Positions 38,126 to 46,072 of a stretch of 64,000 nt of DNA are shown piece after piece (position 1 is the first letter of the stretch; each line of letters begins with the position of its first letter). Source of the DNA: Actinocrispum wychmicini. GTDB lineage: Bacteria > Actinomycetota > Actinomycetes > Mycobacteriales > Pseudonocardiaceae. The stretch is taken from contig NZ_SLWS01000002.1 of assembly GCF_004345645.1 (NCBI RefSeq), forward strand, positions 558,001 through 622,000, given 5' to 3'. The notes beneath the pieces were generated by a model. It saw nothing but the letters and a program-made list of their open reading frames with translations. It ran no database searches and was not told where the DNA came from. The position numbers and the translations under genes were made by a program.

Positions 38126-39139
38126 TCAGAAGTCCTCGTCGAAGTTCACGGTTCCGCTGACGGCCACCTGGTAGGCCGAGACGCGGCGTTCGAAGAAGTT
38201 CGAGAGTTCCTGGACGTCCTGCAGTTCCATGAACGCGAACGGGTTCTTCGAGCCGAACTCGGGGGCCAGGCCGAGCGCCTGCAGCCGCCGGTCGGCCACG
38301 TGTTCCAGGTAGGACCGCATGTCCGCCAACGACATCCCGGCCACCCCCTGCACCAGCAGGTCCTTGGCGAACCGGGTCTCCGCGTCCACCGCCTCGCGCA
38401 GCATCTGCCGTACCTGGGCGTGCAGTTCGTCGTCGAACAGGTCGGGTTCCTCCCGCCGCACCACGTCCACGACGTCGAACGCGAACGCCATGTGCATGGA
38501 CTCGTCCCGGAACACCCAGTTCGTCCCGGACGCCAGCCCGTTCAGCAGCCCACGGGAGCGCAGGAAGTACACGTACGCGAAGGCGCCGTAGAAGAACAGC
38601 CCCTCGATGCAGGCCGCGAAGCAGATCAGGTTCAGCAGGAACGCGCGGCGGTCGTCGCGGGTGCGCAACTGGTTCAGGTGTTCGATCGAGTCGATCCACT
38701 TGAAGCAGAACTCGGCCTTGTCCCGGATCGACGGGATGTTCTCGACCGCGGCGAACGCGGCGGCCCGCTCGTTGTCGTCCGGCAGGTAGGTGTCCAGCAG
38801 TGTCAGGTAGAACTGGACGTGCACGGCCTCCTCGAACAGCTGCCGGGAGAGGTACAGCCGGGCTTCGGGCGCGTTCACGTGCTCGTACAGGTTCAGCACG
38901 AGGTTGTTGGCGACGATCGTGTCGCCGGTCGCGAAGAACGCCACCAGCCGGTTCACCAGGTGCCGTTCCGCGTCGGTGAGCTTGCCCAGGTCGGCCAGGT
39001 CGGAGTGCAGGTCGACCTCTTCGACCGTCCAGGTGTTCTTGATGGCGTCCCGGAAGCGGTCGTAGAACAGCGGGTACCGCATGGGTCGCAGGGTCAGGTC
39101 CATGCCAGGGTCGAGCAGGGTCTGGTTGCGAACGGTCAC
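38126..39139 (-). CDS. nrdB: class Ia ribonucleotide reductase beta subunit
   Basis: 337 residues. The di-iron ligands and radical site are visible: ATGDTIVANN (first Asp), LFEEAVHVQFY (Glu, His and the Tyr four residues later, the tyrosyl-radical position), and FRDESMHMAF near the end. It supplies the radical for NrdA in making deoxynucleotides aerobically. GTG at 39139 overlaps the nrdA stop (GTGA) and has GAGG 7 bases upstream; GTG 39145 is too close to that site. Downstream there is no nrdS; the operon stops at the palindromic terminator. Confidence 0.94.
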   Translation of the reverse strand: MTVRNQTLLDPGMDLTLRPMRYPLFYDRFRDAIKNTWTVEEVDLHSDLADLGKLTDAERHLVNRLVAFFATGDTIVANNLVLNLYEHVNAPEARLYLSRQLFEEAVHVQFYLTLLDTYLPDDNERAAAFAAVENIPSIRDKAEFCFKWIDSIEHLNQLRTRDDRRAFLLNLICFAACIEGLFFYGAFAYVYFLRSRGLLNGLASGTNWVFRDESMHMAFAFDVVDVVRREEPDLFDDELHAQVRQMLREAVDAETRFAKDLLVQGVAGMSLADMRSYLEHVADRRLQALGLAPEFGSKNPFAFMELQDVQELSNFFERRVSAYQVAVSGTVNFDEDF

Positions 39140-41451
39140 TGGCACGCCTCACAGGTCTCGGGGTTTTCCAGGGAGCAGGCGACTGCCTCAACGGCGACCG
39201 TGGCCTGCTGGATCCGGGTCGCCGGGCGGGACCGCAGGTAGTAGGTGGTCTTCAGGCCGGCTTGCCAGGCGTACCGGTACATCGACGACAGCTTGCCGAT
39301 GGTGGGCGCGGCCACGAACAGGTTCAGCGACTGGCTCTGGTCGATGTACGGGCCACGCGCGGCGGCGAGGTCGATCAGGGCTCGTTGCGGAAGTTCCCAC
39401 GCGGTACGGAAAAGCAGCTTGCTGTCCGCGGACAGGCCGTGGATTCCCTGCACGGAGCCCTCGTCGCGCTTCAGCCGCGTGCGGGTCTCCTCGGTCCACC
39501 GCCCTTCGCGTTTCAGCTCGGCCACGAGATACGAGTTGACCTGGAGGAACTCCCCGGACAGCGTCTCCCGTTTGAACACATTGGACACTTGCGGCTCGAT
39601 GCACTCGAAGCACCCGGCGATGGACGCGATCGTCGCCGTCGGCGCCACCGCGACCAGCAGCGAGTTACGCAACCCGTGCTCGGCCACCCGCTCCCGCAAC
39701 GCCTCCCACCTCGCCGTCTGGGTAGGCGTCACGCCCCACAGGTCAGGCTGCAGTTGGCCACGAGCAGCCCGAGTCTCCGCGTACGCCGGGTGCGCCCCGG
39801 CGGAGGCGGCCAGGTCGGCGGACGTCTCCAGCGCGGTGAGGTAGATCTCCTCGGCGATCCGGGTGGACAGCTCGACAGCTTCCGGCGCGTCGAACGGCAG
39901 ACGTAGCTTGAAGAACACGTCCTGCAGGCCCATCACGCCCAGGCCGACCGGCCGCCAGCGCGGGTTGGAGCGGCCGGCCTGGTCGGTCGGGTAGAAGTTG
40001 ATGTCGATCACGCGGTCCAGGAACGTCACCGCGGTCCTTACCGTCTCCCGAAGCCGAGCCCAGTCGACAGCACCCTCGACGACATGCGCGCCGAGGTTGA
40101 CCGAGCCGAGGTTGCACACAGCGGTCTCGGCGTCGCTCGTCACCTCCAGGATTTCCGTGCACAGGTTGGACAGGTGCACGACGTTGCCCGCAGCCGCGGT
40201 CTGGTTGCAGGTGCGGTTGGCGGTGTCCTTGAACGTCATCCAGCCGTTGCCGGTCTGGGCGAGGGTGCGCATCATCCGGCCGTACAGGTCACGCGCCTTG
40301 ACCGTACGTACGGCCCGACCCGCCTCCTCGGCCGCGCGGTACGCCCGGTCGAAGTCGTCGCCCCACAGGTCGGGCAGTTCGGGAACCTCGTCCGGGTCGA
40401 ACAGCGACCAGTCGGCGTCGGCTTCGACCCGGCGCATGAACTCGTCCGGGATCCAGTTGGCGATGTTGAGATTGTGCGTGCGCCGGGCGTCCTCGCCGGT
40501 GTTGTCCCGCAGCTCCAGGAACTCCTCGACGTCCGGGTGCCAGGTCTCCAGGTAGACGCACGCGGCACCCTTGCGCCGGCCGCCCTGGTTGACCGCGGCG
40601 ACCGAGGCGTCCAACGTGCGCAGCCACGGCACGATGCCGTTCGAGTGACCGTTCGTGCCACGGATCAACGCGCCGCGCGAACGTACCCGGGACCACTGCA
40701 CGCCGATGCCGCCGGCGAACTTCGACAGCCGGGCGATCTGGGCATACCGCTCATAGATGGATTCGAGCTCGTCCCGCGGTGAGTCCAGCAGGTAGCAGGA
40801 CGACATCTGGGTGTGCCGGGTGCCGGCGTTGAACAGCGTCGGTGAGCTGGGCAGGTAGGCCAGCGACGACATCAGCCGGTAGAACCTGATCGCCTCCGCC
40901 GGTGTGTGCGACAGGCCGCACGCCACCCGCAACAACCAGTACTGCGGGCGTTCGACCACGGCACGGGTGTGCGGGTGCCGCAGCAGGTAACGGTCGTAGA
41001 CCGTGCGCAGCCCGAAGTACTCGAACCGGTTGTCGCCGTCCTGGTCGACGGCGTCGTCGAGCTTGCGCGCGTGCGTGGACACGAAGGCGGCGGTGCTGTC
41101 GCCGATGAGCCCTTCACGGTGGGCCAGCGCGATGCTCTGGCTGAAGGAATGCACGCCCTGGCCGCGTACTTCCTTGTCGATGTACGCGCCCAGCAGGCGC
41201 GCGGCCAGCCGGGAGTACTCCGGCTCTTCGGCGACCAGCTCGGCCGCGGTCTGGATGGACAGCCGGTCGAGTTCCTCGGTGGTGGCGCCGTCGTACAGAC
41301 CGTTGATGGTCCTGGTCGCCACTTGATTGGAATCCACAGTGGACAGACCGGTGGCGCACCGTTGGACGGCACGCACGATCTTGTCCACGTCGACCGGTTC
41401 GAAAGCGCCACTGCGTTTGCGCACGCGCATCGTCGGCGCGGAAACCGTCAC
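39136..41451 (-). CDS. nrdA: class Ia ribonucleotide reductase alpha subunit
   Basis: 771 residues. N-terminal ATP cone (RVRKRSGAFEPVDVDKIVRA), active-site Cys in MSSCYLLDS and CNLGSVNLG, the radical Cys in HLSNLCTEIL, and the C-terminal redox pair ETCEAC. It reduces ribonucleoside diphosphates. GTG at 41451 is chosen because GAGGAGAGAG precedes it; the open frame further upstream runs through the riboswitch and is not coding. Transcription is expected to be switched off by adenosylcobalamin through the leader riboswitch, as is known for Streptomyces nrdABS, in which a B12-dependent class II enzyme takes over. Confidence 0.95.
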   Translation of the reverse strand: MTVSAPTMRVRKRSGAFEPVDVDKIVRAVQRCATGLSTVDSNQVATRTINGLYDGATTEELDRLSIQTAAELVAEEPEYSRLAARLLGAYIDKEVRGQGVHSFSQSIALAHREGLIGDSTAAFVSTHARKLDDAVDQDGDNRFEYFGLRTVYDRYLLRHPHTRAVVERPQYWLLRVACGLSHTPAEAIRFYRLMSSLAYLPSSPTLFNAGTRHTQMSSCYLLDSPRDELESIYERYAQIARLSKFAGGIGVQWSRVRSRGALIRGTNGHSNGIVPWLRTLDASVAAVNQGGRRKGAACVYLETWHPDVEEFLELRDNTGEDARRTHNLNIANWIPDEFMRRVEADADWSLFDPDEVPELPDLWGDDFDRAYRAAEEAGRAVRTVKARDLYGRMMRTLAQTGNGWMTFKDTANRTCNQTAAAGNVVHLSNLCTEILEVTSDAETAVCNLGSVNLGAHVVEGAVDWARLRETVRTAVTFLDRVIDINFYPTDQAGRSNPRWRPVGLGVMGLQDVFFKLRLPFDAPEAVELSTRIAEEIYLTALETSADLAASAGAHPAYAETRAARGQLQPDLWGVTPTQTARWEALRERVAEHGLRNSLLVAVAPTATIASIAGCFECIEPQVSNVFKRETLSGEFLQVNSYLVAELKREGRWTEETRTRLKRDEGSVQGIHGLSADSKLLFRTAWELPQRALIDLAAARGPYIDQSQSLNLFVAAPTIGKLSSMYRYAWQAGLKTTYYLRSRPATRIQQATVAVEAVACSLENPETCEACQ

Positions 41452-41550
41452 GACTCTCTCCTCGCGAGTCTCAGGGCGCGCGAGGACCCCACAGGGTCGC
41501 CGCGCCCACCCTCGGGGCCGGAAGACACCTGCCCGCCGCGCGGACAGGCG

Positions 41551-41712
41551 AGCAGGCAGGTCTTCGGACTCGCGGGCACACAAAACCGGACCTACTGGCC
41601 GTCGCTTCCCGGACCCGGGTCCAGTGCTTGATGACGGCGGTCGTTCCCGCTCACCGCTGCGGGGCAGCCCCGGATTCACACCGGGTTCCCTGTTACCCCG
41701 ACCACCCTGGAT
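41551..41712 (-). promoter_or_regulatory. cobalamin (AdoCbl) riboswitch in the nrdAB leader
   Basis: Read on the minus strand, the core has GGGAACCCGGTGTGAATCC, then GCTGCCCCGCAG, and ends with CGAAGACCTGCCTGC, the conserved blocks of the B12-box riboswitch in the right order. The ends are approximate. About 100 bases of GC-rich leader, able to form hairpins, separate it from the nrdA ribosome-binding site. Confidence 0.93.
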
Positions 41713-41790
41713 GGATGGCCGAACCAGCTCTGCGGAGCACAATACATGGGGTCGCTCGACACGACGGGACCCACATGTTGTGTCGGCGTG

Positions 41791-42705
41791 TCATCCCCAG
41801 GGCTGGCTCGACATGAGCGCCCGGACGTTGTTCGCGTACTTGGACGCCACGGTGTGCCCGTTCGCGAACACCACCGCGCCCGGCCCGGCGTTGTAGCCGA
41901 CGATCACCGCCGTGAGCAGATCCGGGTCGGTGATGTCGTAGTGGTAGCCGAAGTTGTTCTCACCGAAGTACGCGATCAGCCACTGCAGGTACTCGGCCCC
42001 GATGGCGGTGTTGCCGGCGAGCGTCTTGTAGTCGTACGACGTGCCGAACCGCTGGTTCATCCACTTCGCCGTCGGGTCCATGATCTGCATCGTCCCGAGG
42101 CCGCCGTCACACGCCTTGATGGCCGACTGCCATCCGCTCTCCTGCCACGCGATCGCCTGCATCAACGCCGGCGGCACCGTGATCACGGCCTTGCCACCCA
42201 ACTGCGGCGTGGCCGGCGGCGGCACGTCAGGCGGCGGGTCGATCGCCACCAACGGCGGATTCGACGCGTTCGTCCAGTACTGCTTCCCAGCGGCCGCCAG
42301 CAAAGCGGACTTCACGTCGCCCTTGGGCGCGTTGTCGCCGGCCAACGTTGGTGTGCAGTTCGGCACCTCGGGCGGATGCGGCGGCGGAGGCACCGGAATG
42401 TCGACGGGATGCGACGTCGGCGCCGGCATCGCGGGTTTCGGCGCGGGCGCCCCAGGCTTGCGCGACGAGGAAGTGGCCTTGCTCGACGAGGAAGAAGCGG
42501 ACGAACTGGTCGTCGCGGCCGAGGAAGAGGCCACAGACGGCGTGGTCGAGACCGCGGCCGAGGAGAACGAGAGATCACCGAGAGCGGCTGCGGGCTTCGT
42601 CGGCGGCTGCTTGTCGCCACCGGTCAGCAGGACGACCGCCGCAACCAGAACAGCGGCTGTGGACCCGCCCGCGATGGCTAACTTGGCTCTACCGGAAATC
42701 CCCAT
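41791..42705 (-). CDS. lytic transglycosylase (SLT family), membrane-anchored
   Basis: 304 residues: an N-terminal membrane anchor (LAIAGGSTAAVLVAAVVLLT), a long Ser/Pro-rich linker (to about residue 110), and a C-terminal lysozyme-like domain with the catalytic Glu in AIAWQESGWQS, then GLGTMQIM and VGYNAGPGAV. Such enzymes cut the glycan of peptidoglycan during growth. ATG at 42705 begins MGISGRAK. The gene is monocistronic and lies upstream of, but on the same strand as, the riboswitch/nrdA unit. Confidence 0.9.
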   Translation of the reverse strand: MGISGRAKLAIAGGSTAAVLVAAVVLLTGGDKQPPTKPAAALGDLSFSSAAVSTTPSVASSSAATTSSSASSSSSKATSSSRKPGAPAPKPAMPAPTSHPVDIPVPPPPHPPEVPNCTPTLAGDNAPKGDVKSALLAAAGKQYWTNASNPPLVAIDPPPDVPPPATPQLGGKAVITVPPALMQAIAWQESGWQSAIKACDGGLGTMQIMDPTAKWMNQRFGTSYDYKTLAGNTAIGAEYLQWLIAYFGENNFGYHYDITDPDLLTAVIVGYNAGPGAVVFANGHTVASKYANNVRALMSSQPWG

Positions 42706-42832
42706 AGCTGTTCTCCCCTGGTCACCAGTCGCGCGAATCTACCAGAGGCGCCCGGCGATCTGACACGCCGTCAATTGCCCACAATATGAGAAGCTTCTCC
42801 CGAATCTTGAGAACCGGCGCTAGCGTGGGATC

Positions 42833-43624
42833 ATGCCGAAGTACACGCATGGACACCACGAAGCCGTTCTCCGTTCCCACCGGTCAAGGACTGTCGCGAA
42901 CTCGGCCGCCTATCTGGTCCCGCACCTGCGGCCCGGACTGTCCGTTTTGGACGTGGGGTGCGGGCCGGGGACGATCACCGCGGACCTGGCCGAGCTGGTC
43001 GCGCCGGGTGTGGTGACCGCGGTCGAGCCGGTGCCGGACGCGTTCGGCGCGGCGAAGGAGTTCGCGGCCGGGCGGAACGTCACGAACATCCGGTTCGAGA
43101 TCGCGGATGTGCACAGTTTGCCGTACCCGGACAACAGTTTCGACGTGGTGCACGCCCATCAGGTGCTGCAACACCTGCACGATCCCGTGGCCGCGTTGCG
43201 CGAGATGAGGCGCGTGTCCCGAGGTGTGGTCGCTGCGCGGGACTCGGATTACGCGGCCATGGCGTGGTTCCCTGAATCACCTGTGCTCGACGAGTGGATG
43301 GCGTTGTACCGAAAGGTGGCGCGGCACAACGGCGGCGAGCCTGACGCGGCCCGGCGGTTGTTGTCGTGGGCGCGCGCGGCCGGTTTCACCGACGTCGTTT
43401 CCACGGCTTCCACTTGGTGTTACGCCACTCCGCCGGAGCGCGAGTGGTGGAGCGGCATGTGGGCGGACCGGATCCTGCACACCGCGATCGCCGACCAGAG
43501 CGTCGCCTACGGGTACGCGAGCCGGGACGACCTGGAGCGGATCTCCCAGGCCTGGCGTGCGTGGGGCACGGCCGACGACGGCTGGTTCGCGATCCTGCAC
43601 GGCGAGATCCTGGCGCGGAGCTAG
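42833..43624 (+). CDS. class I SAM-dependent methyltransferase
   Basis: 263 residues of the UbiE/Methyltransf_11 type. SAM-binding motif I is LDVGCGPGTITADL, followed by FDVVHAHQVLQHLHDPVAAL (motif II region). Substrate unknown; small-molecule methylation is typical of the family. Its stop codon TAG (43622-43624) is the left edge of the MITE-like element, which therefore forms the whole 3' flank. Divergent from the transglycosylase gene across 127 bases. Confidence 0.88.
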   Translation: MPKYTHGHHEAVLRSHRSRTVANSAAYLVPHLRPGLSVLDVGCGPGTITADLAELVAPGVVTAVEPVPDAFGAAKEFAAGRNVTNIRFEIADVHSLPYPDNSFDVVHAHQVLQHLHDPVAALREMRRVSRGVVAARDSDYAAMAWFPESPVLDEWMALYRKVARHNGGEPDAARRLLSWARAAGFTDVVSTASTWCYATPPEREWWSGMWADRILHTAIADQSVAYGYASRDDLERISQAWRAWGTADDGWFAILHGEILARS

Positions 43625-43790
43625 TGGCTCGTCTACCAAGGTTCGCCGGGTTTCTCGACGGCCCAGCTTCCCGCTGACCGCACGGCCGAACCGGGCGAGT
43701 ACGCCCGGTACGAGCCCAGTCCGGCCGCACGCCCAGCGGAAACCTGGATCCGCCGAATAAACCCAGCAACCTTGGTAGACGAGCCACTAG
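43621..43790. mobile_element. MITE-like element, 170 bp, perfect 23-bp terminal inverted repeats
   Basis: The terminal repeats (43621-43643 and 43768-43790) are exact complements over 23 bases, beginning CTAGTGGCTCGTC, and similarity continues imperfectly about 17 more bases inward. There is no coding capacity. Both outer ends are CTAG, the target preferred by IS630/Tc1-type elements, which duplicate TA. The insertion sits in the methyltransferase stop codon and restores TAG. Alternatively it is simply a large transcription-stop hairpin. Confidence 0.7.
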
Positions 43791-43909
43791 GCCCTGCTTC
43801 CGTTCGCTCGTCGAAGGACTACGCCATCCGGATGCAGACGGGCGAACAACGATACCTCTCCGCGTGCCGGCGGTAGCTTGCTGTTACCGGGCATGAGCGG
43901 AGGAGGAGC

Positions 43910-44302
43910 ATGGGAACGGTGTCGCTGCTGCTGCGGGTTCATGCCGCGGACCTGGAGCCGGAGGAACACGAGGAACACACTTCGGATCTTGGCCGGTTAC
44001 TGCGCGCGGTCGACGGGACGCGGCTGTCGACGGTCGCTGGTGACCCGGCGCCGCCCGGGGGCAAGGCGACCGGCGGTGTACTCGCCGGCGGACTGCGGAT
44101 AACCGTTGCCGCATCACGTAAGGCGCTCGCCGCGGTGCTCGAGGTGGTCCGCACATGGGCCGCGGCGGTCACCGCACGGTCGGTCCTGGTCGAGATCGAC
44201 GGGGACCGGCTGGAGATCAAAGGCCCCACCACGGCGCAGATGGACCAACTGGTGGCGGTGTTCGTGAACCGACACACCGAGGTGGACGTCCGTGACGCGT
44301 GA
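43910..44302 (+). CDS. EACC1-type effector-associated protein
   Basis: 130 residues, opening MGTVSLLLRVHAADLEPEEH and ending RSVLVEIDGDRLEIKGPTTA with a single hydrophobic stretch in between. Size, sequence style and the partner caspase fit the effector-associated constant component EACC1 of predicted bacterial conflict systems. ATG at 43910 has GGAGGAGG before it. The stop overlaps the caspase start by 11 bases, so expression is coupled. It is thought to link effector to signal, but the biochemistry is unknown. Confidence 0.75.
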   Translation: MGTVSLLLRVHAADLEPEEHEEHTSDLGRLLRAVDGTRLSTVAGDPAPPGGKATGGVLAGGLRITVAASRKALAAVLEVVRTWAAAVTARSVLVEIDGDRLEIKGPTTAQMDQLVAVFVNRHTEVDVRDA

Positions 44303-46070
44303 AGCCTTGCTGATCGGCACCGCCAGCTACGAGCACGAATCCTTGCGGCGGTTACGTTCTCCGGCGCAGGATGTCGCGCAGCTCGACGCCGTCCTCGCGG
44401 ATCCGGCGGTCGGCGGGTACGACGTCACGACGCACGTCGACACTCCCGCCGAGCGGTTGAGCGAGGCGATTCGCGGGTTCTTCGCCGATCGTCGCCCCGA
44501 TGACACACTGGTGCTGTACTTCTCAGGGCACGGCATCAAGGACGCGGCCGGCGAGCTGTTCCTGGCCGCCACCGACACCCAGCTCGACGACCTCGACCAC
44601 ACCGCGCTGTCCACCGACACGGTGAACCGGTGGGTCCGCAACTGCCGGTCCCGACACGTGCTGCTGATCCTGGACTGCTGTTACAGCGGCGCGTTCCCGC
44701 GCGGAATGTTCGCCAAAGCCGGTGCGACAGTCGATGTGCACGAGCGCTTCACCGGCCGGGGTCTGGCCATCATGACCGCGACGACGGCGATCGAGTACGC
44801 GTTCGAGGGCGGTGAACTGGCCGACCGGCACGACGGCGAGCCCGACACCTCGGCCTTCACCAAAGCGTTGATCCACGGCCTGGCCACCGGGGAAGCCGAC
44901 GACAACCTGGATCAGCGGATCACGCTGGACGAGCTGTACTACTACGTCTTCGACCTGGTGCGAGCCGCCAATCCCCGGCAGACACCGTGCCTGTGGCTGC
45001 TCGGCGGGCAGGGCAGCTTCGTGGTCGCCCATCGGCGGCCGGGTTCCACCGCCCGGTGGCGGCGCCCGGCGCCGGCCAGAGAACCGGTCGTCCTCGAACC
45101 CAGCCGGCGCGTGCTGGCGCTCACCATTCCCGCCGCGGTGGCCGGTGGTTTCGTGAGTTGGCTCGGCCTCGACGGGCTTCCCGGAAGTCCATTGTGGTCG
45201 GTCGCGCTGTTCGGCGTCCTCCTGGTGGCGGCCGCGGTGCCACACACGGTCAGAGCTTGGGCGGGACGTACTGTCCTGGAGAACCGGGGTGTGCGGGTCA
45301 CCGGGCTGCGCACACGGTTCATACCGTGGCCGTCGATCCTGGTGGTCGAGACACGGTACGGACTGTTCGGGCAGGGCGCCGCCGTCCGACGCGGCAATCG
45401 GTTACATCGGCTCCCGCTGGTGCTGCCCGCTCCCGATCGCGTGTGGTTCGGGTCGCGGCAGCGGTGGCGCACCGGCTTGGACAAGGTCCGGGTCTACAGC
45501 GTACACCGCGGCTCGCCGACCAGCGTCGTCAGTGCCGGCCCGACCGGTCTGCTGACTGGCGCCCTCCCCTCGCTCGTCGCCGTCATCGCCGTGCTGGTGG
45601 GCATCGACCATCCGTGGAACTGGCCGACCGTCACCACGACGCTGCCGGACGCGTGTGCCTTGCTCCGTGAAGGATCCGCCGTTTTTGGTCCGACCGATCC
45701 CCAGCCGGACAACTCGTCAGCGGACACCGCCGGCTGCAGCACACCGTTCGCCGGTTTCGGAACCCTTCGGCTGGACTACGAACTCTCTCGCAGCGCGCCG
45801 CCGTCGGCCATCCGGCGCGCAGCGGCGCGGTTGGCCGGATATCGCCTCAGCGATGGGCAACAGGGAACGATCTTCACCGCGGACAAGTTGACGCACGAGG
45901 GATACGGCGTCGAACAAGCACCCTGGGCCAAGGTGCGCCTGCGATGTGGAAACGTCGTCGTTTCGGTGGCCTACGACGGCGGGGGCGCGAACGCGATGAC
46001 GACCTTCCTGCCGGCGGTCGCCAACGAGGCCGCCAACAGGCTCGCCGCCGAGACTCCTGGGATATGTTGA
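44292..46070 (+). CDS. caspase-like protease with membrane segments and PH-like region
   Basis: 592 residues. The caspase-like domain covers about residues 1-255 with both catalytic motifs: His80 in LVLYFSGHG and Cys130 in LILDCCYSG. Then hydrophobic segments near 278-296 and 300-325, a PH-like beta region (RVTGLRTRFIPWPSILVVET), a third helix (LLTGALPSLVAVIAVLVGI) and a C-terminal domain of about 130 residues that I do not recognise. This would anchor the protease in the membrane. Prokaryotic caspase homologues often execute cell death in defence systems. GTG at 44292 overlaps the EACC1 gene. Confidence 0.88.
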   Translation: MTREALLIGTASYEHESLRRLRSPAQDVAQLDAVLADPAVGGYDVTTHVDTPAERLSEAIRGFFADRRPDDTLVLYFSGHGIKDAAGELFLAATDTQLDDLDHTALSTDTVNRWVRNCRSRHVLLILDCCYSGAFPRGMFAKAGATVDVHERFTGRGLAIMTATTAIEYAFEGGELADRHDGEPDTSAFTKALIHGLATGEADDNLDQRITLDELYYYVFDLVRAANPRQTPCLWLLGGQGSFVVAHRRPGSTARWRRPAPAREPVVLEPSRRVLALTIPAAVAGGFVSWLGLDGLPGSPLWSVALFGVLLVAAAVPHTVRAWAGRTVLENRGVRVTGLRTRFIPWPSILVVETRYGLFGQGAAVRRGNRLHRLPLVLPAPDRVWFGSRQRWRTGLDKVRVYSVHRGSPTSVVSAGPTGLLTGALPSLVAVIAVLVGIDHPWNWPTVTTTLPDACALLREGSAVFGPTDPQPDNSSADTAGCSTPFAGFGTLRLDYELSRSAPPSAIRRAAARLAGYRLSDGQQGTIFTADKLTHEGYGVEQAPWAKVRLRCGNVVVSVAYDGGGANAMTTFLPAVANEAANRLAAETPGIC

Positions 46071-46072
46071 CG

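Noticed and set aside
41452..41742. N-terminal extension of nrdA through 41742
   Set aside because: This stretch is the cobalamin riboswitch and leader, not protein.
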